A stretch of DNA of 60,952 nt, taken from positions 1 through 60,952 of the forward strand of contig JAAYAR010000044.1 in NCBI GenBank assembly GCA_012719235.1. Direction: 5' to 3'. The DNA is from Clostridiales bacterium. GTDB lineage: Bacteria > Bacillota > Clostridia > Oscillospirales > Oscillospiraceae. A model generated the notes under the pieces. That model was not told the origin of the DNA. It searched no databases and was given only the letters and a program-made list of their open reading frames with translations. Each line of letters opens with the position of its first letter. Position 1 is the stretch's first letter. The translations under genes and the position numbers were made by a program. Below are positions 54,649-60,952 of this stretch, in pieces.

Positions 54649-55561
54649 GATCATCGTCCTGGAAGTCAAACCCGGATACGGAGGTCTGCGCGCGGACGTC
54701 TTTCTGGCTCTTTGCGCCCGGGACATGAGCAGAAACGCCGCCTCCCGCCTGCTCGACGAGGGGCGCGTGCTGTCTTCGGGAAAAACTCTCAGAAAAAAAG
54801 ACCTGGTTGCAGAGGGCCAGACGATAGAACTTCGGATCCCTCAGAAGGAGACCGGGCTCCGTCCGGAGGATATCCCGCTGGACATCGTCTATGAGGACGA
54901 CGACGTCCTTGTTATTAACAAACCCAAGGGGCTTGTCATACACCCCGCGCCGGGGCACGAGAGCGGCACGCTTGTCAACGCGCTGCTGTGGCACCGCGGG
55001 GACAGCCTGTCCGTTATCAGCGGCGAGGACAGACCGGGCATCGTGCACCGCATAGATAAGGATACGAGCGGCCTGATAATATGCGCGAAGAACGACTTTG
55101 CCCACGCGGCGCTCGCCGGGCAGATATCGTCGCATACCGCGAGAAGGCTGTATGACGTTATCGTGCGCGGCAGAATGAAAGAAGACAGCGGGACGGTTGA
55201 CGCGCCTATCGGGCGCAGCCGCAGGGACCGCAAAAAAATGGCCGTTACGGAATCGGGCGGCCGTGAGGCGATAACTCACTGGGAAGTCCTTGAGCGCTTT
55301 TCGTCCTACACTTACCTGCGCTGCTCGCTGCAAACCGGACGGACTCACCAGATAAGGGTCCATATGGCGAGCATCGGGCACCCCGTTGTCGGCGATACGG
55401 TCTACGGAGCAAAGAAGCCGGAGCTGGGGCAGAGCACCCAGTGCCTTCACTCCAGATTTTTTACTTTCCGCCACCCCCGAACCGGGGAGGAGATAACGCT
55501 CGAGGCGCCGCTCCCCGATTATTTTCTTCAAACCTTGACAAAACTGAGATCGACGGGTTAA
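54641..55561 (+). CDS. rluD: Ribosomal large subunit pseudouridine synthase (RluD-like)
   Basis: 306 residues. An S4 RNA-binding domain (about 13-75) precedes the RluA-family core, with the catalytic Asp in HRIDKDTSGLIIC near 143-155 and the later RTHQIRVHMASIGHPVVGD. It isomerises uridines in 23S rRNA helix 69 or similar sites. The start lies within the lspA end. The thiT promoter is embedded in its last codons. Confidence 0.94.
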   Translation: MDEIIVLEVKPGYGGLRADVFLALCARDMSRNAASRLLDEGRVLSSGKTLRKKDLVAEGQTIELRIPQKETGLRPEDIPLDIVYEDDDVLVINKPKGLVIHPAPGHESGTLVNALLWHRGDSLSVISGEDRPGIVHRIDKDTSGLIICAKNDFAHAALAGQISSHTARRLYDVIVRGRMKEDSGTVDAPIGRSRRDRKKMAVTESGGREAITHWEVLERFSSYTYLRCSLQTGRTHQIRVHMASIGHPVVGDTVYGAKKPELGQSTQCLHSRFFTFRHPRTGEEITLEAPLPDYFLQTLTKLRSTG

Positions 55562-55564
55562 AAT
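55535..55564 (+). promoter_or_regulatory. Sigma-A promoter of the TPP riboswitch/thiT unit
   Basis: TTGACA (55535-55540), 18 nt, TAAAAT (55559-55564). The -10 overlaps the rluD stop codon, and the predicted start near 55571 coincides with the 5' edge of the aptamer. Confidence 0.75.
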
Positions 55565-55572
55565 TGGCACAC

Positions 55573-55665
55573 AATAAGGGGAGCCGGTGCAGTCCGGCTG
55601 AGATGGGGCGGAACGCAGCTCTATACCCTCTGACCTGATCCGGGCAATGCCGGCGTAGGAATAAT
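55573..55665 (+). ncRNA. TPP riboswitch aptamer (THI element)
   Basis: Conserved THI-box elements appear in order: GGGGAGCC, GGCTGAGATGGGG (CUGAGA core, pyrimidine-binding arm), ACCCTC... TGACCTGATC, CGGGCAATGCCGG and GCGTAGGAA. These are the usual two helical arms meeting at the thiamine pyrophosphate pocket. It precedes thiT, so ligand-bound RNA should repress thiamine uptake. Confidence 0.95.
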
Positions 55666-55671
55666 ACGGCC

Positions 55672-55729
55672 ATTCCACCGCCGCAGCATGTTTGCACGGC
55701 GGGATTTCTTTCTGCGGGGCTGGTGGAAT
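55672..55729 (+). promoter_or_regulatory. Expression platform sequestering the thiT ribosome site
   Basis: ATTCCACC (55672-55679) is complementary to GGTGGAAT (55722-55729), and the neighbouring CGCAG/CTGCG also pair. The right arm contains the only plausible ribosome site of thiT (GGTGG, 7 nt before the ATG), so control is probably translational. Confidence 0.7.
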
Positions 55730-55732
55730 GAT

Positions 55733-56290
55733 ATGGAGAGCAGGATCCGGATACTTTGCGAGGGGGCAGTGATGCTGGCTCTGGCGCAGATACTCAGTTA
55801 TATCGCGCCTTGGAGACTACCCGACGGAGGGTCGGTGGATGCCGCGATGCTGCCGATCGTCGTATTTGCTGTGCGCTGGGGCTGGGCTCCCGGCATTCTT
55901 GTAGGATTTGTGTTCGGCCTGATGCAGTACTTCTTTGCAAACGGCATAGCCGTCTCCTGGGTTTCGATCCTCGGAGATTACGCGATAGCTTTTGCGGCGG
56001 TCGGCGCTGCCGGGGTATTCAGGAGGCGAAGGGCCGGCATTATCCGGGGCTGCCTGCTTGCGGGGGCTCTTCGCTTTATCGTTCACTGGGTCGTCGGGGC
56101 GACGATATGGGCCGAATATATGCCGGAAACTTTTTTCGGGATGACGATGACCGGACCGTGGTTCTATTCGGCAATCTATAACGGCTCATACATGGTCCTC
56201 GACACGGCCCTGATCACAGCGCTTGCCGCGGTCCTGTACAAGACGCTGAGAAAATATATGCTTGCGGAGGATATTCCTCAAAAACAGTGA
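55733..56290 (+). CDS. thiT: Thiamine ECF transporter S component ThiT
   Basis: 185 residues with about six transmembrane helices. ThiT-like segments include LAQILSYIAPWRLPDGGSV, MLPIVVFAVRWGWAPGILVG and the GATIWAEYMPE and YNGSYMVLDT regions. It binds thiamine and uses a shared EcfAA'T module, which is not in this window. It is preceded by a TPP riboswitch. The upstream ATG at 55688 has no ribosome site; the ATG at 55733 is behind GGTGG. Likely cotranscribed with the HAD gene and queT. Confidence 0.93.
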   Translation: MESRIRILCEGAVMLALAQILSYIAPWRLPDGGSVDAAMLPIVVFAVRWGWAPGILVGFVFGLMQYFFANGIAVSWVSILGDYAIAFAAVGAAGVFRRRRAGIIRGCLLAGALRFIVHWVVGATIWAEYMPETFFGMTMTGPWFYSAIYNGSYMVLDTALITALAAVLYKTLRKYMLAEDIPQKQ

Positions 56291-56319
56291 AACCCCCGCT
56301 CGCTTTACGGAGAGTGGTT

Positions 56320-57129
56320 ATGGGAAAATTCGAAGGAGTGCTCCTTTGTTCCGACTTTGACGATACTCTGACGAATTCGGCCGGCGAGGTATCCCGGGAA
56401 AACTACGACGCGATCAAATGGTTTGTGGATAACGGGGGAGTCTTTACCGTGAACACCGGCAGGGCGGTCCCGGCATTCAGGCACAGGTTCGGTCTTGTAC
56501 CGATAAACGCGCCGGTCGTGCTATCGAACGGGGCGATCATCTATGATTTTGAAAAGGAGACGAATCTGTACACATCGCTGCTCCCCGAGCGTGTGCGCCC
56601 GGACTGCGCAGAGATAGCGTCGGCCGTGCCGGAAATCGGTTTTGAGGCATACAACGGGGACGACATTTACGTGCACAACCCGAATCTCGTTACCCATCTC
56701 CATATGCGTAAAGTGAAGCTGAACTATACTCAGTGCCCGATCGAGTCGATGCCCCTGCCCTGGGTCAAGGTGATATTTCAGCAGAAGCACCATATTCTCG
56801 AGCGTGTGGCGGACATTATAAACGAGCGTTTTTCGGGCTTTTACGAGGTCGTGTTCTCAAACGCATATCTTCTTGAGATGACGTCAAGCGGCTGCAACAA
56901 GGGCAGTTCTATGCTGCGGGTGGCGGAAATGTGCTCTATCGGCCGGGAACATATATATGCCATAGGGGACAACCAGAACGATCTTGCCATGCTCAAGCAG
57001 GCGCGTATCGGCTTCGCTCCGCGCGACTGCGAGCCCTCGCTCGCCGAATGGGGCGCGAGGCTTGTCGGCGCCAAGGACGAGCATCCGCTTCGCGACGTCG
57101 TTGACGAGTTGGGCAGGATATACGTATGA
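56320..57129 (+). CDS. Cof-type HAD-superfamily phosphatase
   Basis: 269 residues. HAD motif I is LLCSDFDDTLT (Asp11 and Asp13), motif II NTGRA, motif III a Lys in KGSSMLRVAEM, and motif IV AIGDNQNDLAML. A large Cof-type C2 cap lies in the middle. Family members dephosphorylate sugar phosphates, FMN or cofactor phosphates such as HMP-PP (Cof itself). Located between two vitamin-uptake S components, so a thiamine or queuosine-precursor substrate is attractive but unproven. ATG at 56320 behind GGAGAG; it overlaps queT by 4 nt. Confidence 0.88.
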   Translation: MGKFEGVLLCSDFDDTLTNSAGEVSRENYDAIKWFVDNGGVFTVNTGRAVPAFRHRFGLVPINAPVVLSNGAIIYDFEKETNLYTSLLPERVRPDCAEIASAVPEIGFEAYNGDDIYVHNPNLVTHLHMRKVKLNYTQCPIESMPLPWVKVIFQQKHHILERVADIINERFSGFYEVVFSNAYLLEMTSSGCNKGSSMLRVAEMCSIGREHIYAIGDNQNDLAMLKQARIGFAPRDCEPSLAEWGARLVGAKDEHPLRDVVDELGRIYV

Positions 57130-57632
57130 ACAGGCACGGCATCAGGAAGATCGCCGCGGGCGCCGTTATCGCGGCCGTGTATGCCGGCGCATCGATCGCT
57201 CTCGCGCCGGTCAGTTACGGGCCCCTGCAGTTTCGCGCGGCGGAAGCGCTTTGCGTGCTGCCGTTTTTATTCCCCGGTTCGATCTGGAGCCTGGGCATAG
57301 GCTGTCTTGCCGCAAACCTGATCAGCCCGTACGGCCTGCTCGATATGGCGGCGGGGAGCCTCGCTACGCTCATTGCCGCGTTCTGGACATCACGTGTAAA
57401 AAAAAGAGTATTCGCACCGCTGCCCCCCGTCATATGCAACGGGGTGATCGTCGGAGCGGTCATTGCAGTTTCGGGCACGGAGGGCGGCTCTTTTTTTGCG
57501 GCGTTTCCCGTTTTCGCGGCGCAGGTCGCGCTCGGCGAGGCCGTGGTCATGTACGCGCTGGGGCTGCCGCTGCTTATTCTTTTATCGAAAAACAGGCTGT
57601 TCGAGCGCATTTCGGGCGTTCATCCCAGTTAA
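57126..57632 (+). CDS. queT: QueT-family ECF transporter S component
   Basis: 168 residues with about five transmembrane helices. QueT hallmarks are AGASIALAPVSYGPLQFRAAEALCVLPFL and the GCLAANLISPYGLLDMAAGSLATLIA segment. Such proteins are thought to import queuosine precursors (preQ0/preQ1) and are usually controlled by a preQ1 riboswitch. None is seen here, and the gene lies downstream of the TPP riboswitch-controlled thiT, so its substrate could differ. Confidence 0.88.
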   Translation: MNRHGIRKIAAGAVIAAVYAGASIALAPVSYGPLQFRAAEALCVLPFLFPGSIWSLGIGCLAANLISPYGLLDMAAGSLATLIAAFWTSRVKKRVFAPLPPVICNGVIVGAVIAVSGTEGGSFFAAFPVFAAQVALGEAVVMYALGLPLLILLSKNRLFERISGVHPS

Positions 57633-57666
57633 ATGCGGCCTGAAACTCACTGATAATACAAACATG

Positions 57667-57694
57667 TTGACAAAATCCCGAAATACAGTATAAT
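57667..57694 (+). promoter_or_regulatory. Sigma-A promoter of rpsF-ssb-rpsR
   Basis: TTGACA (57667-57672), 16 nt, TATAAT (57689-57694): both hexamers are perfect. Transcription starts near 57701. Confidence 0.88.
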
Positions 57695-57703
57695 ATCTAT
57701 TCG

Positions 57704-57773
57704 CGCCGCCTTTCATTGGCGGCGGGCCGGTCCGACCGGCCGGCAAAATCCTTGCCGCCCCGCTAAGGGCGGC
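57704..57773 (+). promoter_or_regulatory. Structured rpsF leader with tandem hairpins (candidate S6:S18 autoregulatory site)
   Basis: Four GC-rich hairpins follow in series: CGCCGCC/GGCGGCG (57704-57724), GGCCGGT ccg ACCGGCC (57725-57741), GGCAA/TTGCC (57742-57756) and GCCGCCC/GGGCGGC (57754-57773). The last two share three bases, so they are mutually exclusive. The second has a CCG loop. rpsF leaders in many bacteria bind the S6:S18 complex through a CCG element, which this may be. Confidence 0.6.
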
Positions 57774-57797
57774 CATAAGACCAGAAGGAGGTAGAAA

Positions 57798-58091
57798 ATG
57801 GCGAAAGTTTCAGCAAAGTATGAGACGGTCTATATTATCCGTCCGGACCTGGGCGAAGAGGATACGGCAGCAATTATTGAGAAATTCAAGACGCTGGCCG
57901 CGGAACACGGCACCGTCGATAATATCGACGTGTGGGGCAAGCGCAGACTTGCTTATGAGATCAACGATTTCACCGAAGGTTACTATGTCCTCATGAACGT
58001 CACCGCAACGCCCGATTTCCCGGCCGAGCTCGACCGTGTCTTCAAGATCACAGACGGCATCCTGCGTTCCATCATAGTCTGCAAAGACTAG
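57798..58091 (+). CDS. rpsF: 30S ribosomal protein S6
   Basis: 97 residues: KYETVYIIRPDLGEEDTAAIIEKF, then WGKRRLAYEINDFTEGYYVLMNV. It binds S18 and 16S rRNA in the platform. AAGGAGG precedes the ATG. It is the first gene of the conserved rpsF-ssb-rpsR operon. Confidence 0.97.
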   Translation: MAKVSAKYETVYIIRPDLGEEDTAAIIEKFKTLAAEHGTVDNIDVWGKRRLAYEINDFTEGYYVLMNVTATPDFPAELDRVFKITDGILRSIIVCKD

Positions 58092-58103
58092 AAGGGGGCC
58101 GAC

Positions 58104-58556
58104 ATGTTAAACCGTATCATTCTCATGGGGCGACTGACGCGCGACCCGGATCTGCGCCACACGCAGTCCGGCATTGCCGTTGCTGCGTTCACGCTTGCCG
58201 TAGACAGGGATTTCGGTTCGAAGGACGGAGCGGAGAAACAGACCGATTTTATCGATATCGTCGCGTGGAGGAGCACGGCTGATTTTGTCAGCCGCTATTT
58301 CACCAAGGGCCGCATGGCCGTCGTTGAGGGCCGGCTGCAGATACGCTCCTGGGAGGACCGTGACGGCAACAAACGCCGCAGCGCCGAGGTCATCGCGGAT
58401 AACATCTACTTCGGTGATTCCAAGCGCAGCGAGGACAGCACCTACGGCACCGGCAGCTTCGGCTCTCCTCCCGCAGAGAGACAGCCCTACACCGCTCCGC
58501 ATACTCAGCCGGATTTCGCGGAGATCGATGATGATGAGAACGATCTGCCGTTCTGA
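58104..58556 (+). CDS. ssb: Single-stranded DNA-binding protein
   Basis: 150 residues. The OB fold begins MLNRIILMGRLTRDPDLRHT, with DFIDIVAWRSTADF and the VEGRLQIRSWEDRDGNKR strand. A disordered tail ends with the acidic protein-interaction tip DDDENDLPF. It sits between the genes for S6 and S18, as in most Firmicutes. Confidence 0.97.
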   Translation: MLNRIILMGRLTRDPDLRHTQSGIAVAAFTLAVDRDFGSKDGAEKQTDFIDIVAWRSTADFVSRYFTKGRMAVVEGRLQIRSWEDRDGNKRRSAEVIADNIYFGDSKRSEDSTYGTGSFGSPPAERQPYTAPHTQPDFAEIDDDENDLPF

Positions 58557-58579
58557 AACAACTCAAAAGGAGGTAAGAA

Positions 58580-58816
58580 ATGGTTAGCGAGAGACCCAAC
58601 CGTAAACATAGAAAGAAAAAAGTATGCGCATTCTGCGTTGATAAAGTTCAGGGAATAGACTACAAGGATACGGCCAGACTGAGAAGATTTGTCTCCGAGC
58701 GGTCGAAGATCCTGCCCAGGAGAACGACGGGCACATGCGCCAAACACCAGCGCGAGCTGACGGAGGCCATCAAGAGGGCGAGGCAGATAGCGCTTCTGCC
58801 TTTCGTAACGGAATAA
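58580..58816 (+). CDS. rpsR: 30S ribosomal protein S18
   Basis: 78 residues: [63 protein letters not shown] is the complete family core. The two Cys in CAFC suggest the zinc-type S18. AAAAGGAGG lies before the ATG. Confidence 0.97.
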   Translation: MVSERPNRKHRKKKVCAFCVDKVQGIDYKDTARLRRFVSERSKILPRRTTGTCAKHQRELTEAIKRARQIALLPFVTE

Positions 58817-58822
58817 TGCAAA

Positions 58823-58851
58823 TGCGGGCCGCCCATGCTGGGCGGCCCGCA
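58823..58851 (+). terminator. Strong hairpin after rpsR, no clear U-tract
   Basis: A 12-bp perfect stem (GCGGGCCGCCC/GGGCGGCCCGC core, 58823-58834 with 58840-58851) with a 5-nt loop follows rpsR by 7 nt. The sequence after it is ACAGATTGTC, so the U-tract is missing. Confidence 0.6.
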
Positions 58852-59026
58852 CAGATTGTCAGAAAAGAAGAGTATTACGATTTCTTCCGCAGACCTTTGC
58901 AGAGCGAATTAGATAACGGATACCGTGTTGCGTGTGCGTGACCGATTTTTGAAATTTGTTGCGAGCCTTCCCATCGGGGAGAAGTTGCTTGATCGCAGTG
59001 AGGAAGATATGGTGGTGCTGAGTTAC

Positions 59027-59132
59027 CACCTCATCCGGACGGCTGCGCACACCTTTCAAAGGGGAAGGCTTTTTTACCGCAGCGGCGAGGTCTTTCCCCG
59101 GTTCGTGTCAAAGAACAAGCGTTCTTTGACAC
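59027..59132 (+). repeat. Dispersed intergenic repeat, copy B
   Basis: The right half (59079-59131) matches 2328-2379. It ends in a perfect inverted repeat, GTGTCAAAGAAC (59105-59116) / GTTCTTTGACAC (59121-59132). The left half (CCACCTCATCCGGACGGCTGCGC... AAAGGGGAAGGC) resembles short repeats that are common in Clostridial genomes. It lies between rpsR and prmA; no gene is seen in the 346-nt gap. Confidence 0.65.
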
Positions 59133-59162
59133 GCTCTGTAATTCGACATAAGGAGGCCCGTT

Positions 59163-60125
59163 ATGGATTGGGTGCGCGTAACGGTCGACACCGCGCCCGG
59201 CAGCGCGGAAATGCTGGCCGGACTGCTCGCCGCCGAGGGCTACGAGACCCTTGAGATAGAGGATGAAAGCGATTTCGGTTCCATCGCCGCAGAAAACGAG
59301 AAGTATTGGGGAGCGTCGGATGTTCCGGAGGATCTCCGGGGCATCGGCAGGGTGATCGTCTATCTTGAAAACGACGCAGAGCTCCCCTCCCGGATACGGG
59401 CGCTTGAGCAGACGCTCCGGGATATACGCGCCGCCCTCCCGGGGACAGACCTCGGATCGCTCAACGTGCTGACACGAGTCGTGTCGGACGGTGAGTGGAA
59501 AGAGAAGTGGAAAGAGTACTACCGCCCCGTCAGCGTCGGGGAGCGCTTTATCATACTGCCCGAATGGGAAAAAGACGCCGATACGGGAATGAGGATACCT
59601 ATTGTCCTCGACCCCGGGACAACGTTCGGTACGGGCACGCACGCAACGACCGCGATGTGTATGCGCCTGCTTGAGGGTTTGATACGCGGGGGGGAGAAGT
59701 TTACGGATCTTGGCTGCGGTTCCGGAGTCCTCTCCGCAGCAGCTCTGCTTCTCGGGGCGGGCTCGGCGCTGGGTGTGGATATTGACCCTCTTGCCGTGTC
59801 GGTATCGCGCGCAAACACCGCTCTGAACGGCTTCGGCGGCGAGCGATACAGGGCTGTGCGGGCGGACTTGTGCACGGACGACAGCTTTCTTGCTGAGCTT
59901 GCGCGGGCGCCGGCCGACGTCGTCGTCGCCAATATCGTGTCCGGCGTGATAATCAGCCTGGCCCCGAAGCTGCCCGCGCTGCTGAAAGCGGGAGGATATC
60001 TCGTGTGCTCCGGTATCCTCGACGAGGATCTTCCCCAAGTCGAAACCGCGCTGAGCGGCGCCGGATTCACCGCGGTAAAGAGAGAGAGCGAAGACGGATG
60101 GAGCGCGGTCCTCTGCCGCAAATGA
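59163..60125 (+). CDS. prmA: Ribosomal protein L11 methyltransferase
   Basis: 320 residues. The N-terminal substrate-recognition domain (MDWVRVTVDTAPGSAEMLAGLL) is followed by the class I SAM domain: FGTGTHATTAMCMRLLEG, then DLGCGSGVLSAAALLLGA near 182-199, and VVANIVSGVIISLAP. It trimethylates L11 in other bacteria. ATG at 59163 behind AAGGAGG. Monocistronic between a repeat and a terminator. Confidence 0.95.
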   Translation: MDWVRVTVDTAPGSAEMLAGLLAAEGYETLEIEDESDFGSIAAENEKYWGASDVPEDLRGIGRVIVYLENDAELPSRIRALEQTLRDIRAALPGTDLGSLNVLTRVVSDGEWKEKWKEYYRPVSVGERFIILPEWEKDADTGMRIPIVLDPGTTFGTGTHATTAMCMRLLEGLIRGGEKFTDLGCGSGVLSAAALLLGAGSALGVDIDPLAVSVSRANTALNGFGGERYRAVRADLCTDDSFLAELARAPADVVVANIVSGVIISLAPKLPALLKAGGYLVCSGILDEDLPQVETALSGAGFTAVKRESEDGWSAVLCRK

Positions 60126-60139
60126 GCCCGGTTATATGG

Positions 60140-60179
60140 AAAACAGCTTGTCAGGCAGTGTTCTGACATGCTGTTTTTT
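60140..60179 (+). terminator. Rho-independent terminator of prmA
   Basis: A stem of about 14 bp (60140-60154 with 60163-60176, one bulge), followed by a T-run; the descending arm is TGCTGTTTTTT. Confidence 0.88.
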
Positions 60180-60379
60180 GCTGCGCCGCGGCATATCCGC
60201 GCAACGCGTGTTAAAAGCGGACGAGAGCCCGCAGTTCCGAACGCAGCTCAACAGGGTGCGTATACCGGCCGCCGGACATCTCCGGGCATTTTGCTCCCGG
60301 TTTAAACGGCGCGCGCCCCGGCCGCTGCCCCGGACAGCGCCGACGCATTATCAGTACCGGATATCAAACGGGCGGCGGC
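60180..60379. other. GC-rich gene-free stretch
   Basis: No convincing gene or RNA is seen between the prmA terminator and the next promoter. It contains short GC-rich inverted repeats only. Confidence 0.4.
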
Positions 60380-60407
60380 TTGATTTCGGTCATGATTGCG
60401 ATATAAT
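60380..60407 (+). promoter_or_regulatory. Sigma-A promoter of the flavin reductase-like gene
   Basis: TTGATT (60380-60385), 16 nt, TATAAT (60402-60407), about 30 nt before the start codon. Confidence 0.65.
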
Positions 60408-60437
60408 TATGGCAAAACTTTATGTGGGGGTCATATT

Positions 60438-60952
60438 ATGTTCTATGAAACTGCAAAGAATGATCACGGCCTTGCCCGCGCCCCGTTCAAATCCTGCGCG
60501 GTTCCCCGCTGCATTGGCTGGCTCAGTACAGTCAGTGCCGACGGGATCGATAACCTTGCGCCTTTCAGCCAGTTCACCAACCTCACGTTCGACCCGCCCT
60601 ATGTTGTTGTCAGTATAAATCGCACACCGAGGGGTGAACGCAAGGATACCACCGTCAATATCGAGGCCACCGGGGAATTCGTCTATAACATCGTACCTTA
60701 TGCCCTCCGGGACGCGATGAATATCACCGCCACGTCGTTTCCGCCGGAGGTGGACGAATTTGAGAAGGCCGGCCTGACAAAAGCGCCATGCGCGCTGGTG
60801 AGGCCCGCCAGGGTCGCGGAATCTCCCGTCAATCTGGAATGCAAATATGTGCAGACGCTTGTGCTGCCGGGTGAAAGCAAGTCCGGCACCGTGGATATAA
60901 TTATAGGCAAAGTCGTGGGCGTCCACATCGACGACAGCGTGATACTGCCCGA
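60438..60952 (+). CDS. Flavin reductase-like (DIM6/NTAB) FMN-binding protein, 3' end missing
   Basis: 171 codons are present and the gene continues past the window edge. Segments GWLSTVSADGIDNLAPFSQFTNLTFDPPYVVVSI and TVNIEATGEFVYNIVPYALRDAMNITA are the FMN-binding split-barrel core of flavin reductase-like proteins. PVNLECKYVQTLVLP leads into the conserved GKVVGVHIDDSVI end. These proteins reduce flavins or act in detoxification. ATG at 60438 behind TGGGGGT. Confidence 0.9.
   Translation, partial: MFYETAKNDHGLARAPFKSCAVPRCIGWLSTVSADGIDNLAPFSQFTNLTFDPPYVVVSINRTPRGERKDTTVNIEATGEFVYNIVPYALRDAMNITATSFPPEVDEFEKAGLTKAPCALVRPARVAESPVNLECKYVQTLVLPGESKSGTVDIIIGKVVGVHIDDSVILP

Noticed and set aside
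56291-57125. preQ1 riboswitch before queT
   Set aside because: The upstream space is the coding region of the HAD gene, overlapping queT; no leader exists.
59031-60038. Minus-strand ORF of 335 codons
   Set aside because: Antisense of prmA, which has its SAM motifs in the sense frame.

Overview
The window looks like chromosomal DNA of a GC-rich anaerobic member of the Clostridia (Bacillota). The evidence is SepF and DivIVA, GdpP, RNase J, the ECF transporter subunits ThiT and QueT, a Hsp20, frequent TTG and GTG starts behind strong GGAGG ribosome binding sites, consensus sigma-A promoters, and NfnAB, the bifurcating ferredoxin:NADP+ oxidoreductase of strict anaerobes. I see no phage, insertion sequence, CRISPR array or rRNA. 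Almost everything is housekeeping, with a few unusual accessory cassettes.

Layout. 1-7.1 kb: a G3E metallochaperone GTPase coupled to a His/Cys-rich gene cut by the window edge, a RodA/FtsW protein, an old-yellow-enzyme-type Fe-S flavoprotein, tRNA-Ser(UGA) and a DUF4153 membrane protein. 7.1-14.6 kb: nfnAB, an amidohydrolase, a 45-residue Asn/Gln-rich microprotein that is easily missed, a small lipoprotein, a 72-codon gene with a terminator hairpin inside its reading frame (ArfA/BrfA-like), DUF1893, an MscS channel and pta. 14.7-29.8 kb: xre-lepA-hemW behind a perfect promoter and a leader terminator; then a zinc-ribbon membrane protein, gdpP, rplI, dnaB, tilS, hpt, ftsH, a phosphoribosyltransferase and hsp20. 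29.9-34.6 kb (minus strand): three genes with 4-nt overlaps encoding a PEMT/ICMT-like membrane methyltransferase, a GH3-family acyl-amido synthetase and a membrane GAF / degenerate GGDEF / HD-GYP sensor. 35-40 kb: a cupin, RNase J with a long leader, and a sugar-nucleotidyltransferase fused to a degenerate phosphomannomutase.

40-51 kb: miaB, mutS, a CPBP protease, mutL, miaA, hfq, an HlyD-like protein, ylmE, sepF and divIVA, many translationally coupled. 51-57.6 kb: ileS, lspA, rluD, then a TPP riboswitch controlling thiT, with a HAD phosphatase and queT downstream. 57.7-60.9 kb: rpsF-ssb-rpsR behind a structured leader, prmA, and the start of a flavin reductase-like gene that runs off the window.

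Most novel candidates: (1) the GH3 / membrane methyltransferase / HD-GYP operon at 29891-34583, which could be a self-contained signal synthesis and sensing cassette; (2) the small basic gene at 11318-11536, whose in-frame terminator would yield non-stop mRNA, as in ArfA/BrfA ribosome-rescue factors; (3) the Asn/Gln-rich microprotein at 10683-10820. All functional statements are inferred from sequence reading without database searches.
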